Source: Pseudanabaena sp. lw0831
GTDB lineage: Bacteria > Cyanobacteriota > Cyanobacteriia > Pseudanabaenales > Pseudanabaenaceae
Reading direction: 5' to 3'
NCBI RefSeq assembly: GCF_016584665.1
Contig: NZ_BBJB01000024.1
Span: 1-39,710 of the forward strand
DNA: 39,710 nucleotides
The translations under genes were made by a program, and so were the position numbers. Each line of letters starts with the position of its first letter. Position 1 is the stretch's first letter. The notes under the pieces were generated by a model. It was not told the DNA's origin and ran no database searches. It saw nothing but the letters and a program-made list of their open reading frames with translations. Shown here one piece after another: positions 23,110 to 31,878 of this stretch.

Positions 23110-25701
23110 TTATAGGATCTTTGTGATATCTAACTCTCGCTCGAAAATCTCATCGATCGCAAGCATCTCGCCGTCAGTAGTCATGAACTTGTGATCTTTG
23201 GTAGCTCTAATGCGATCGCCATTTTCTAACTCATATTCAAAGACTTCTTGATTGCCGCGATTGTGCCATTGTGCGATCGGTTGAGTATAGACAAATCCAT
23301 TCTCATCCACACTATAAACTTGGCATTCAATTTGATGTTCTACGATTTTACCGATGGGCATCAGACCAAATTCCACAGTTCGCACCAGCGTATCGTAACT
23401 GAGACAATATTCCGCAAAAATCACCATCTGATCGAAGAGATCATTGGAAATCTCTGATCTAATGCCATTCTTAGCACAACCATCAAGGAAAATAGAACGC
23501 TGTTTCTCCATCTCTTCGGGCTTCTTTTTACCCATCGCCCGCCGCAACATATCCGCAGCACCGAGGGAATATCCCGCCAGTTCCTGCGCCATCTTCATGA
23601 TCTGCTCTTGATAGCAAAGGACTCCATAAGTGTTATTCAGTATGGGTTCCAGAGTATGGTGCTGATACTCGATCGCTTCTCGACCATGCTTACGATTAAT
23701 AAACTTAGGAATTAGTCCTGCATCCAATGGACCTGGACGATAGAGGGCAAGAATAGAAGAAATATCTTCAATATTGGAAGGTTTGAGATCTTTTACAATC
23801 TGCTTCATGCCAGATGATTCTAATTGGAAGACTCCTTCTAGATCGCCTTTTTCGAGTAGCTTATAGGTTTTTTGATTTGCCTCCGTGGACATATCAGGCG
23901 CGATCGCATCAATATGGAAATTCGGATCTTGGTTGTCGCGAATTAGCTTACTGGTATGCTCAATCGTCGTGAGATTTCGCAGTCCCAAGAAGTCCATCTT
24001 CAGCAAGCCAAGGGACTCTAAATCTTCCATGGTGTATTGCGTGACCACCTGACCTTCATTGCTGCGCTGCAATGGCACAACCTCATCCAAGGGGAATGGC
24101 GAAATAACTACACCAGCCGCATGAACACCTGAACTTTTGTTCACGCCTTCGATCCGCATTGCCATATCTAGCCATTCAAATACCTTGGCATCATTTTTGT
24201 AGCGATCGCGAAATTCTGGTGCTGGTGATTCTTCGGAAATCATGACCTTCAGCTTGGCTGGTTTTCCACGCGATACAGGAATCATCTTCGCCATCTTATC
24301 GGATTCGCTGTAGGAGACATCCAGCACTCGTGCCACATCTTTGAGGACTGCCTTAGAGGTCAAACGGTTAAAGGTGACAATCTGCGCGACTCGCTCCTGT
24401 CCATAGCGCTGAGTCACATAATCAATTAATTCACTACGGTGATCGATACAGAAGTCAGTATCAATATCAGGCATTGACTTCCGTTCGGGATTGAGGAATC
24501 TTTCAAATAGAAGTCCATGATGGATCGGATCAATATTAGTAATACCGAGGGAATAGGCAACTAGCGAACCCGCCGCACTCCCACGCCCAGGCCCCACAGG
24601 AATCTTTTTATCTCTGGCATATTTGATGTAGTCCCACACGACTAGGAAATAAGTCGCAAACCCCATTTGCATGATGATGCCTAGCTCAAAACGCAAACGC
24701 TCTTGATATTCCGCCGAAATTTCAGCATGAGTTTTGGCATTAAATCTTTGTAATAAGCCTTGCCATGTCACTTCTTCAAAGTAGGTATCCGCAGTATGTC
24801 CTTCAGGGATGGGATAATCGGCAGCACTGGGATCGCGCATCAAGTCGTAGGGCTTGACTTTAGCGGCTGCTTTGAGCGTATTAGCGAGAGATTCTTCGAT
24901 CACGTCATCTTCCAAATGATCGCGAAATAACTGCTTCATCTCGTCATAGGATTTGAAATATTCCATGCCGCTATAACGCAGTCGTTTTTCATCGGAAATT
25001 AATTTTCCAGTTTGGATGCAGAGCAGCGCATCATGGGCTTCCACATCCATGCAAGAAGTAAAGTGAGAGTCATTTGTGGCGATTACCTTGATATCTAATT
25101 CTTTGGCAATCTTGCAAATTTCCACGTTCACAACTCGATCTTCAGGATATCCATGATCTTGAATTTCCAGATAATAATCATCGCCAAAATGTTCTTTATA
25201 CCAAGCTGCTACTTCCCGCGCTAGTTTCGGATCGCCGTTCATAATTGCTTGGGGAACTTCCCCTGCTAAGCAACCAGAGGTGAGCATTAAGCCTTCTTTG
25301 TATTGCAGTAAATACTCTTTGTTAATACAAGGACGCGCAAAAATTCCTTTGCCTTGGTAGCCCTGTAAATGGGAAATTGTGGTGAGTTTAACCAAATTCC
25401 GATAGCCCTGCGTATCCTTCGCGAGGACACATTGGTGATACTTTTTCTTCTTGTCTTCTCTCTTGTATTGGATCGTAATGTCGCCATTCAAGACATACAT
25501 TTCATTGCCAATGATTGGCTTAATCCCCTTAGATTTACAGATCTTGATTAGCTCGATCGCTCCATACATGACCCCATGATCGGTCAAGGCGATCGCAGGC
25601 ATCCCCAGCTCCACAGCGCGATTGACCATATCAGGGATTTGGCTTGCCCCATCGAGCAAACTATATTCGGTATGAACGTGCAGCCCAACAAATCCAGTCA
25701 T
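23110..25701 (-). CDS. dnaE: DNA polymerase III alpha subunit, N-terminal half fused to split-intein N fragment
   Basis: This 863-residue protein holds the DnaE N-extein (residues 1-765), with the PHP domain start [16 protein letters not shown] and polymerase palm aspartates in PDIDTDF. From Cys766 it continues as a 98-residue intein N half ([20 protein letters not shown] ... RATKDHKF ... IDEIFEREL). The nucleophile Cys1 and the block B Thr-x-x-His (TKDH) are present. As in most cyanobacteria, a separately encoded IntC-DnaE-C protein must be elsewhere, and protein trans-splicing joins the halves into replicative polymerase. The tail ends ELDITKIL, slightly shorter than typical 102-residue IntN. 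The start is the ATG at 25701. Confidence 0.97.
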   Translation of the reverse strand: MTGFVGLHVHTEYSLLDGASQIPDMVNRAVELGMPAIALTDHGVMYGAIELIKICKSKGIKPIIGNEMYVLNGDITIQYKREDKKKKYHQCVLAKDTQGYRNLVKLTTISHLQGYQGKGIFARPCINKEYLLQYKEGLMLTSGCLAGEVPQAIMNGDPKLAREVAAWYKEHFGDDYYLEIQDHGYPEDRVVNVEICKIAKELDIKVIATNDSHFTSCMDVEAHDALLCIQTGKLISDEKRLRYSGMEYFKSYDEMKQLFRDHLEDDVIEESLANTLKAAAKVKPYDLMRDPSAADYPIPEGHTADTYFEEVTWQGLLQRFNAKTHAEISAEYQERLRFELGIIMQMGFATYFLVVWDYIKYARDKKIPVGPGRGSAAGSLVAYSLGITNIDPIHHGLLFERFLNPERKSMPDIDTDFCIDHRSELIDYVTQRYGQERVAQIVTFNRLTSKAVLKDVARVLDVSYSESDKMAKMIPVSRGKPAKLKVMISEESPAPEFRDRYKNDAKVFEWLDMAMRIEGVNKSSGVHAAGVVISPFPLDEVVPLQRSNEGQVVTQYTMEDLESLGLLKMDFLGLRNLTTIEHTSKLIRDNQDPNFHIDAIAPDMSTEANQKTYKLLEKGDLEGVFQLESSGMKQIVKDLKPSNIEDISSILALYRPGPLDAGLIPKFINRKHGREAIEYQHHTLEPILNNTYGVLCYQEQIMKMAQELAGYSLGAADMLRRAMGKKKPEEMEKQRSIFLDGCAKNGIRSEISNDLFDQMVIFAEYCLSYDTLVRTVEFGLMPIGKIVEHQIECQVYSVDENGFVYTQPIAQWHNRGNQEVFEYELENGDRIRATKDHKFMTTDGEMLAIDEIFERELDITKIL
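23113..23406 (-). other. DnaE split-intein N fragment (IntN) coding segment, including tail copy A
   Basis: This encodes the 98 residues from Cys1 to the stop. The last third (core 23130-23238) is the segment repeated as copies B, C and D. In the copies the residue pair corresponding to EREL reads ERGL, so the genuine gene differs from all three copies at this point. Confidence 0.93.
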
Positions 25702-25743
25702 AGCAATCTACTAAAATCAAATCTAGATAGCTAGGTTAACACG

Positions 25744-25798
25744 ATAAACCCAAAGTAGAGTGGCGGCGCTTCGCGCCGCCACTCTACTTTGGGTTTAT
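25744..25798 (-). repeat. Perfect 26-bp-arm palindrome, loop GCGAAGC on minus strand (family member 8)
   Basis: ATAAACCCAAAGTAGAGTGG...CGGCGC and its complement flank TTC. It lies in the 178-base divergent region between dnaE (minus) and the PBP gene (plus), so it is in both 5' regions. Confidence 0.6.
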
Positions 25799-25879
25799 TT
25801 ACCATGCACAGTAAGTGCATAATAAAATTTGCTGGCATAATCGGAAACTGTGCTTTCAAATTTTACGTCCTAGCTTTTT

Positions 25880-28141
25880 ATGAAATCGCCTCAACCTCCC
25901 CAACCGCCATCGCAACCCAAGCCACCTAAATCCAAGTTGATGACCCAAATCCATCAACTCACACAGGTAGTTAATGGGGTCTTAAAAATTAATCCGAAAG
26001 AGCGCGTCCCCAAGCTGGAAGTGCGCCGATCGCAAAAAGATAAGCCTGAAATTTATGACTTAGTGGGCGATCGCTATATCCTCGGACGCAGTACAGGCAA
26101 ATGCGATATTGTCGTGCAAACGCCACTGGTTAGCCAAGTTCATGCCCAATTAGTTCGCGATCGTACTAAAAAGAAAGCACAATTTATTCTCCAAGATCAA
26201 GACTCAACTAATGGCATTTATCGGCAAAAGCAACGTCTCAAGTCAGTGCCGTTAAAGCACAAAATGAAGATTACGCTTGGGCCCCCCGAACTTGCTGAAG
26301 CCGCGTCGATTCGCTACCTCGATCCACCGCCTTGGTATATTCGCACTCTGATCTATACGGGCATGGGTGTTGGCGCGATCGCAGGGATGATGGTTTTAGC
26401 GATTGGCTATGAACTCGGTCGTGTCCCCGATCTTAAGCCTTTGCCAGTTACTCAACAGGGTCCCGTAGAAGTTTTAGCTGGTGATAACATCAAGCGCCTC
26501 GATCCTACTGATATCGCTAACCATACTGAATATGCTAGCTTCGCTGAGTTTGGGCAATTTATTCCTAAAGCTGTAATTGCCTCCGAAGACACTTCCTTCT
26601 ATTGGAATATTGGCGTTGATCCTGTGGGAGTTGTAAGGGCGATCGTCACCAATGTCCGCAGTCGGGGCGAGCGCTTAGAAGGCGCTAGTACCATTACGCA
26701 GCAGTTAGCTAGAAATTTGCTAGGCAAAACCTATGTAGGCACAGATGACTCCGCAGGTCGTAAATGGCGCGAAGCAGCAGCGGCGATTAAACTCACATTT
26801 ACCTATAACAAAGAAGAAATTCTGCGGTTGTATCTCAATCGCGCCTATACGGGCTATGGAGTTTACGGATTTAAAGATGCCGCCAAGCTTTATTTTGGTA
26901 AAGAAGCCTCAGAATTGTCACTCTCAGAAGCAGCAACCCTAGTCGGGCTATTGCCTTCACCTGAAACGATTAATCCATTCAAAAACAAAAACTTAGCGAT
27001 CGAATATCGCGATCGCATTCTCAATCGCATGGCTGAATTGGGGATGATTACCGACAAAGATGCTGAACGCGCAAGGCGATCGGTACTGATTCTGAATGAG
27101 GCTGCTAAAACTAAATTGCAAGGATCAGTTGCACCCTATTACTACAGCTATGTGTTTGAGGAGTTGCAGGATATTCTTGGTGACTACTTTGCTAGAGAAG
27201 GAAATCTAATTGTCGAGACTAATCTCGATCTTGCCATGCAAAAAGCTTCGGATGAAGCATTACGTGATGCCGTTGCTCGCGATGGTGGTAGCTACGGATT
27301 TAGTCAAGGGGCGATTGTGACGGTGAATAGTAGCGATGGCTCACTATTGACGATGACAGGCGGTGTGGATTATAAGGCAAGCCAGTTTAATCGCGCTTCC
27401 CAAGCCCTGCGCCAACCAGGTTCAACTTTTAAATTATTCAGCTACGCTGCCGCCGTTGATCGCGGAATTTCGCCTAGTAGGGCTTTTTCATGTAGTGGAC
27501 TATCTGGAATTTCTGGCTGTCACAACGGCGGTAGCGGTGCGATCGATATGTATCGAGGCTTTGCCCTATCGGAAAATGTGGTGGCGGTAAGGGTTGCCGA
27601 TAGCGCAGGTTTGGATAATGTTGTCAAAATGGCAAAGAACCTTGGAATCACCGCCAAACTAGATGAATCTAGCAATATGGTTTTAGGTGGCAATGAAGTC
27701 AAAATCTTAGAGATGGCGGGAGCCTATGCCACAGTTGTTAATGAGGGCAAATACATTAAGCCCCATGCCATCAAACGCATTCTGGATAGCGCAGATTGTC
27801 AAAACCCTAAAGATCGTCAGACCTGTCGCGTCATTTTTGATGCAGGTACTTTCTTTAAGCCCCAGCAGAAAATTGATGCAGGTGTAGCCAGCACGATGGT
27901 GGATATGATGCGCGGAGTTGTCCAATTTGGTACGGGGAGATCGGCGGCAATTCCTCAAGGTGCTGTGGTTGGTAAAACAGGAACTACCGACGAAGGTCGC
28001 GATCTTTGGTTTATCGGTGCTGTGCCAAGACGAAACCTAGTCACAGCCGTTTGGCTCGGCAATGACGAAGGAGTTACAAATGGCTCAAGTGCTGTTGCTG
28101 CACAGGTTTGGGGCGATTATATGCGTCAAGCTGTTCGCTAA
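25880..28141 (+). CDS. FHA domain-containing class A penicillin-binding protein
   Basis: This 753-residue protein has a Pro-rich start (residues 1-20) and an FHA domain at about 50-150 (YILGRSTGKCDIVV, QDSTNGIY), implying phosphothreonine-dependent control. A membrane helix follows at about 154-176. A GT51 transglycosylase part has catalytic Glu236 in ASEDTSFYW and GASTITQQLARNLLG. The transpeptidase domain has Ser515 in GSTFK, the SEN motif in LSENVVAVRVAD, and K699-T-G. It builds and cross-links peptidoglycan. An N-terminal cytosolic FHA fused to a bifunctional PBP is a cyanobacterial arrangement. The TAA stop is inside the next palindrome. Confidence 0.94.
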   Translation: MKSPQPPQPPSQPKPPKSKLMTQIHQLTQVVNGVLKINPKERVPKLEVRRSQKDKPEIYDLVGDRYILGRSTGKCDIVVQTPLVSQVHAQLVRDRTKKKAQFILQDQDSTNGIYRQKQRLKSVPLKHKMKITLGPPELAEAASIRYLDPPPWYIRTLIYTGMGVGAIAGMMVLAIGYELGRVPDLKPLPVTQQGPVEVLAGDNIKRLDPTDIANHTEYASFAEFGQFIPKAVIASEDTSFYWNIGVDPVGVVRAIVTNVRSRGERLEGASTITQQLARNLLGKTYVGTDDSAGRKWREAAAAIKLTFTYNKEEILRLYLNRAYTGYGVYGFKDAAKLYFGKEASELSLSEAATLVGLLPSPETINPFKNKNLAIEYRDRILNRMAELGMITDKDAERARRSVLILNEAAKTKLQGSVAPYYYSYVFEELQDILGDYFAREGNLIVETNLDLAMQKASDEALRDAVARDGGSYGFSQGAIVTVNSSDGSLLTMTGGVDYKASQFNRASQALRQPGSTFKLFSYAAAVDRGISPSRAFSCSGLSGISGCHNGGSGAIDMYRGFALSENVVAVRVADSAGLDNVVKMAKNLGITAKLDESSNMVLGGNEVKILEMAGAYATVVNEGKYIKPHAIKRILDSADCQNPKDRQTCRVIFDAGTFFKPQQKIDAGVASTMVDMMRGVVQFGTGRSAAIPQGAVVGKTGTTDEGRDLWFIGAVPRRNLVTAVWLGNDEGVTNGSSAVAAQVWGDYMRQAVR

Positions 28142-28181
28142 ACTAGTAAAGAATATGCGAAGCATATTCTTTACTAGTTTA
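28139..28181 (+). terminator. Perfect 20-bp-arm palindrome, loop GAA (family member 9)
   Basis: TAAACTAGTAAAGAATATGC and its complement flank GAA. The first three bases are the PBP stop codon. It is followed by AAAAACTTTT and separates the PBP from the HU gene. Confidence 0.65.
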
Positions 28182-28343
28182 AAAACTTTTGCGAAACTTT
28201 TGTCAAAAGCGCTTGACGACTGCCATAGGTGCTGTAGTATTGATTCCGTCTTATGGATTGCTTTGGTGAAAAGTGCCGATGCAATCCTGAGAGCAAGCCT
28301 GAAAAATTACGTCTTAATCTCAAGCGACATAGGAGCTACATCT

Positions 28344-28619
28344 GTGAATAAAGGTGAACTAGTAGATGCGATCGCCGAAAAGGTATCCGTATCCAAAAAA
28401 AATATCGAAGTGATCGTTACTGCTGCCCTCGAATCAATTGTTGATGCTGTGGCTGAAGGCGATCGCGTTACTTTAGTTGGCTTTGGATCGTTCGAGCCAC
28501 GCGATCGCCAAGAGCGCGAAGGTCGCAACCCTCGCACTGGCGAAAAAATGGTGATCGCCGCCACCCGCGTTCCTGCTTTTTCGGCTGGGAAGCAATTCAA
28601 AGAAAAAGTAGTTGAGTAA
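28344..28619 (+). CDS. hup: HU family DNA-binding protein
   Basis: This 91-residue histone-like protein reads NKGELVDAIAEKVSVSKKNI, then a central part (VTLVGFGSFEPRDRQEREGR) and the DNA-grasping arm (NPRTGEKMVIAATRVPAFSA GK). It bends and compacts DNA as a dimer. The start is the GTG at 28344 because AGGAG lies eight bases upstream and the product has the standard HU length. The longer frame from 28062 runs through the PBP gene and is not used. Confidence 0.95.
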   Translation: MNKGELVDAIAEKVSVSKKNIEVIVTAALESIVDAVAEGDRVTLVGFGSFEPRDRQEREGRNPRTGEKMVIAATRVPAFSAGKQFKEKVVE

Positions 28620-28632
28620 TGCGTTTTCACGA

Positions 28633-28668
28633 AATTCAAAAAAAGGTTTTGCAACCTTTTTTTGAATT
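28633..28668 (+). terminator. Hairpin terminator after the HU gene (family member 10)
   Basis: AATTCAAAAAAAGGTT and its complement surround TTGC, 13 bases after the HU stop. It has an A-run on the left and T-run on the right, so it would work as a bidirectional intrinsic terminator. Confidence 0.7.
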
Positions 28669-28685
28669 ATCTTTTCGTTCCCACC

Positions 28686-28728
28686 CCCAAGATGAAATGC
28701 GGCGCAAAGCGCTGAGTTTCATCTTGGG
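28686..28728. terminator. Imperfect palindrome between convergent genes (family member 11)
   Basis: CCCAAGATGAAATGCGGCGC pairs imperfectly with GCGCTGAGTTTCATCTTGGG around AAA. It lies between HU (plus) and the SpoIIE phosphatase (minus, stop at 28733). Confidence 0.55.
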
Positions 28729-28732
28729 ATTT

Positions 28733-31171
28733 CTAGATAGAGATCGCAGCGACAATTCTTTGGCTAACAGTCAAAGTATTTTTGCCATCACGGTAAACAT
28801 AATCCACTTGCTCGGCTAGTTCTTGTACCAAGAAAAAGCCAAAACCGCCCCGAGATCGCGCGTTATCATCCTTCTTCTCTAAATCGGGAGTAGTAATATC
28901 CGTTAGAGGATTAAAAGGCTTCGCACTATCTTCAAAGGTCATGCTTAGATTCTGGTCATTCATCTCAATTCGCAAGTCAATATGACCATCACTCCGACCT
29001 TCATAACCATATTGAATAATATTGACCAAGATCTCTTCGGCAATCAATTGCGCATCTTCGATAATTTCTACAGTCAAATCCGCTTCGCGTAAAATCTTGC
29101 CCAAGGTTTGCTTGACCTGCTCCAATTCAGTTAGGACACTATTGAGCGTAAGTTTCCATTCCATAACATTTGCCACTTGCGAAAAAGGATTTGAAGGTAG
29201 GTATTGAACGGCTAGTAGAGTTATATCGTCCGATTGTGGAGCGTCGGCAACAAACTGCTGACAAAAGTGCTGAATTGTCCGAACGGCTCTAGTTGTATTG
29301 GTCGGTGGATAGGAAGTCATCATCTCAATTAACCGAGACTCCGAAAATATTTCCCCATTAGCATTCATCGCTTCAGTAATGCCATCAGTATAAAATACGA
29401 TCAAATCATTTGGAAGCAAAGTAAATTCCTGCTGTTCAAAAACAGAATCTTCGTAAAGTCCCAATGGCGGCATCGTCTCCAAATCCAGATATTGCACATG
29501 GCGATCGCGCACTAATATTGGCGCATCATGCCCCCCACTTGAATAGGTAAACTTGCCAGTACTAAGTTCCAACGCACCACAAAAAACCGTCACAAACAGA
29601 CAATCTTCATTTTCTGCACATAACTCCTGATTGACCGTACTCAAAATTTCGCTTGGCGTACTACTAGCTTTAGTGAGCGTGCGAATCAATGTGATGGTTT
29701 TTGCCATTTGTAAAGCCGAAGGGAATCCCTTATCAGCAACATCACCAATGATTAAGCATAGGCGATCGCTTCCCAATAAAAAAAAGTCATAGAGATCGCC
29801 GCCCACAATTCGCGCTGGTCTTAACACTGCCGAGATATCATAGGGCGAGATGGGATTTCTCTGCACACTGGTTCGCGGTAGCATAGTGCGCTGGATTTGA
29901 GCAGCGATCGAGAGTTCGCTCTCCAACTTCTGTTTTGCGGCCGTAGTCTCTTGCAAGTCTTGGATATGAAGTTGTAAAGAGTCACGCATTCGCCGAAAAG
30001 AATGGGTTAGTCTTCCCACCTCATCATTAGAAGTAACTTCTGGCAAAGTTGTATCAAGATTTCCCTTCGCCATTTCCTCTGTACTCGCATTCAAAGCCCG
30101 TAACGGTTTGGTGGTCAGTTGCGAAATTAAGGCAACCACTACACACATTAACACCATGTCTTTTGACATAGAGAAGATGATCGACCAGAGGTATTTCTGC
30201 TGGAACTGTTCTAACTTGTCAGATGGAAATATAATACCGACAATCCAATCTGAGGAAGGCGCGGTTTTTGTAATCAGAGTGCCTTGAGGATTAACTTTGG
30301 TATAAATCAAACCTTGATGCAATGAGATATCGTGCAGATTTTGCTGAGATAGCCATGATTGAACTTGCTGAGAATTCTTTGGTTTGACTAGCCATTGTGT
30401 ACCTGATGAAGTAACCACAAATGGATCGACTAGCTCAAGGTAATTTATTTCATCGGTATTAGTAAACTGCTTAGCTATTAAAGTGGATAACCAATCTAAA
30501 TCAAGTTCAACAGCTAGATAGCGAATTCTTGGATTACTAGATAAGGCGTTGGCAATATTGAGATCCGTAGCTAAAGGAATGCAATAAGTGATGCTAGATT
30601 TAGCTAATCCATTGCTTAAGGATGTATTTGAAGCATGTGGTTGTGACCAAAAGGATTGATTAAGCGTTTGATTTGAAGTTTGGTTAGAAGGTTGGTTAGA
30701 CGAAATTGCGCGATCGCATCGAGTTAACCAGCCTCTAGCTTCAATGCCATTGAGATTACTATATTTCCCTTGTCGATCATAGTTCCAACCTGTAGGAAAG
30801 GTTTCTGTTGGACTATTTGGCATTTCGATTAGAGCCACCGTCTGCACTTCGGGTTGTCGCTCTACCAAAAACTTGAGGCTTAGCAAAAGCTCATCGTTAG
30901 GAACAGTATCAGAATTCTGTTCAGTTTGGAGAATGGTTGGCATTAATAGCAACACATTCCTTTCTATACCGAGTAATTTCGACTCCATATCATGGGTGGC
31001 ATTGTCAATCCGTGACTGAGTAAGATCAACGATCCAAGTGCCAGCCGTTTTCTGCATTAGTTGGCGTGCATGCCAATAAGAAATCCCATAAATACCGATC
31101 GCTGACACTACACAACCAAAGATCAAGCGATGGGTAATACTTTTAAACTGAAATATAGCTAATTTTTTCAT
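28733..31171 (-). CDS. Membrane-bound SpoIIE/RsbU-type PP2C phosphatase with HAMP and HATPase domains
   Basis: This 812-residue protein has an N-terminal membrane helix and a large outside sensor region of about 300 residues (Cache-like), then a second helix (FSMSKDMVLMCVVVALISQL). HAMP follows (PLRALNASTEEMAKGNLD). The SpoIIE phosphatase domain contains VGGDLYDFFLLG, IIGDVADKGFPSALQMA, SSGGHDAPIL, and FYTDGITEAMNANGE with the metal-binding Asp residues. The C-terminus is an RsbW/SpoIIAB-like HATPase (AEEILVNIIQYGYE, SRGGFGFFLVQELAEQVDYV). Such proteins control partner-switching cascades through anti-anti-sigma dephosphorylation. No STAS partner lies in the window. Confidence 0.92.
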   Translation of the reverse strand: MKKLAIFQFKSITHRLIFGCVVSAIGIYGISYWHARQLMQKTAGTWIVDLTQSRIDNATHDMESKLLGIERNVLLLMPTILQTEQNSDTVPNDELLLSLKFLVERQPEVQTVALIEMPNSPTETFPTGWNYDRQGKYSNLNGIEARGWLTRCDRAISSNQPSNQTSNQTLNQSFWSQPHASNTSLSNGLAKSSITYCIPLATDLNIANALSSNPRIRYLAVELDLDWLSTLIAKQFTNTDEINYLELVDPFVVTSSGTQWLVKPKNSQQVQSWLSQQNLHDISLHQGLIYTKVNPQGTLITKTAPSSDWIVGIIFPSDKLEQFQQKYLWSIIFSMSKDMVLMCVVVALISQLTTKPLRALNASTEEMAKGNLDTTLPEVTSNDEVGRLTHSFRRMRDSLQLHIQDLQETTAAKQKLESELSIAAQIQRTMLPRTSVQRNPISPYDISAVLRPARIVGGDLYDFFLLGSDRLCLIIGDVADKGFPSALQMAKTITLIRTLTKASSTPSEILSTVNQELCAENEDCLFVTVFCGALELSTGKFTYSSGGHDAPILVRDRHVQYLDLETMPPLGLYEDSVFEQQEFTLLPNDLIVFYTDGITEAMNANGEIFSESRLIEMMTSYPPTNTTRAVRTIQHFCQQFVADAPQSDDITLLAVQYLPSNPFSQVANVMEWKLTLNSVLTELEQVKQTLGKILREADLTVEIIEDAQLIAEEILVNIIQYGYEGRSDGHIDLRIEMNDQNLSMTFEDSAKPFNPLTDITTPDLEKKDDNARSRGGFGFFLVQELAEQVDYVYRDGKNTLTVSQRIVAAISI

Positions 31172-31193
31172 AGCGTATTACTGACATAAAAAC

Positions 31194-31232
31194 AAAAACT
31201 AGAAGTGGTGCTTGGCGCAACTTCTAGTTTTT
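31194..31232 (-). terminator. Palindrome overlapping the CPBP stop (family member 12)
   Basis: AAAAACTAGAAGT and its complement (ACTTCTAGTTTTT with one shift) flank a GC-rich centre, GGTGCTTGGCGC. It overlaps the end of the CPBP gene (stop at 31224) and lies upstream of the SpoIIE phosphatase gene. Confidence 0.55.
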
Positions 31233-31826
31233 AGATTGTTTGTATTTCCAAATGAACCCTGAAAGTGAATTGGTAAGTATATGGGCAATGATTGCTGATA
31301 ATAGATTACCTGTATACATTGTGACAGCGCCAAGCATCATGCCGACGGCGATCGCCCAAACTGTATAGGACAAATGCTTGGCGCTTGCCATATGTAACGC
31401 CCCAAATACAACGCTGGTAACAATCAAAGCAACCCCATTCATGCCAAGTGCTGGTAAAGCCACACCACGAAATAGCATTTCTTCGCTCAGTCCTGGTAAC
31501 AAACCTAACCAAATTAGATCGACTGGTTCTAGGGGTTTAAGTACCATTTCTAGATATTCTTGGGCGGCGATGCGATAGCTTTCCCAAACTTCATAAATGA
31601 AGCTGCTCAGTAAAGCGACCCCAATTCCTATACCTGCGCCGATCGCAGCATGTTCTGGTTGCCAACGAAGCGGAACCATAGGTATACCCGTTAAGTACAC
31701 CCAACCTTTGGAGATTCCCAAAAAGATAATTGCAGTTACTGCCATCGCAATTAGTACCTGCGATCGCGATAGGGTTTGCTCTTTTTTGTCAGGAGTTGGT
31801 TGAGGCGCTTGTGAAAATATGGACAT
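31224..31826 (-). CDS. CPBP family intramembrane metalloprotease
   Basis: The protein is 200 residues from the ATG at 31824-31826 (MSIFSQAPQ). It has several membrane helices with the Rce1/CPBP motifs: SEEMLFRG (glutamates and Arg), FGALHMASAKHLSY (His) and SAIIAHILTN (His). These residues make the intramembrane active site of the family. A longer frame to 31916 would overlap the aminotransferase gene and adds a non-family leader. The substrate is unknown. It follows the aminotransferase gene on the same strand. Confidence 0.88.
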   Translation of the reverse strand: MSIFSQAPQPTPDKKEQTLSRSQVLIAMAVTAIIFLGISKGWVYLTGIPMVPLRWQPEHAAIGAGIGIGVALLSSFIYEVWESYRIAAQEYLEMVLKPLEPVDLIWLGLLPGLSEEMLFRGVALPALGMNGVALIVTSVVFGALHMASAKHLSYTVWAIAVGMMLGAVTMYTGNLLSAIIAHILTNSLSGFIWKYKQSKN

Positions 31827-31878
31827 GGCAGAGGTTTGTATGGATTTAACTGGAAGTTGATTAATTGGAAGAGCGAGT

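Noticed and set aside
28062-28343. N-terminal extension of HU
   Set aside because: The extension is translated from the PBP gene in another frame and from the spacer hairpin. The GTG at 28344 with AGGAG gives the normal HU length.
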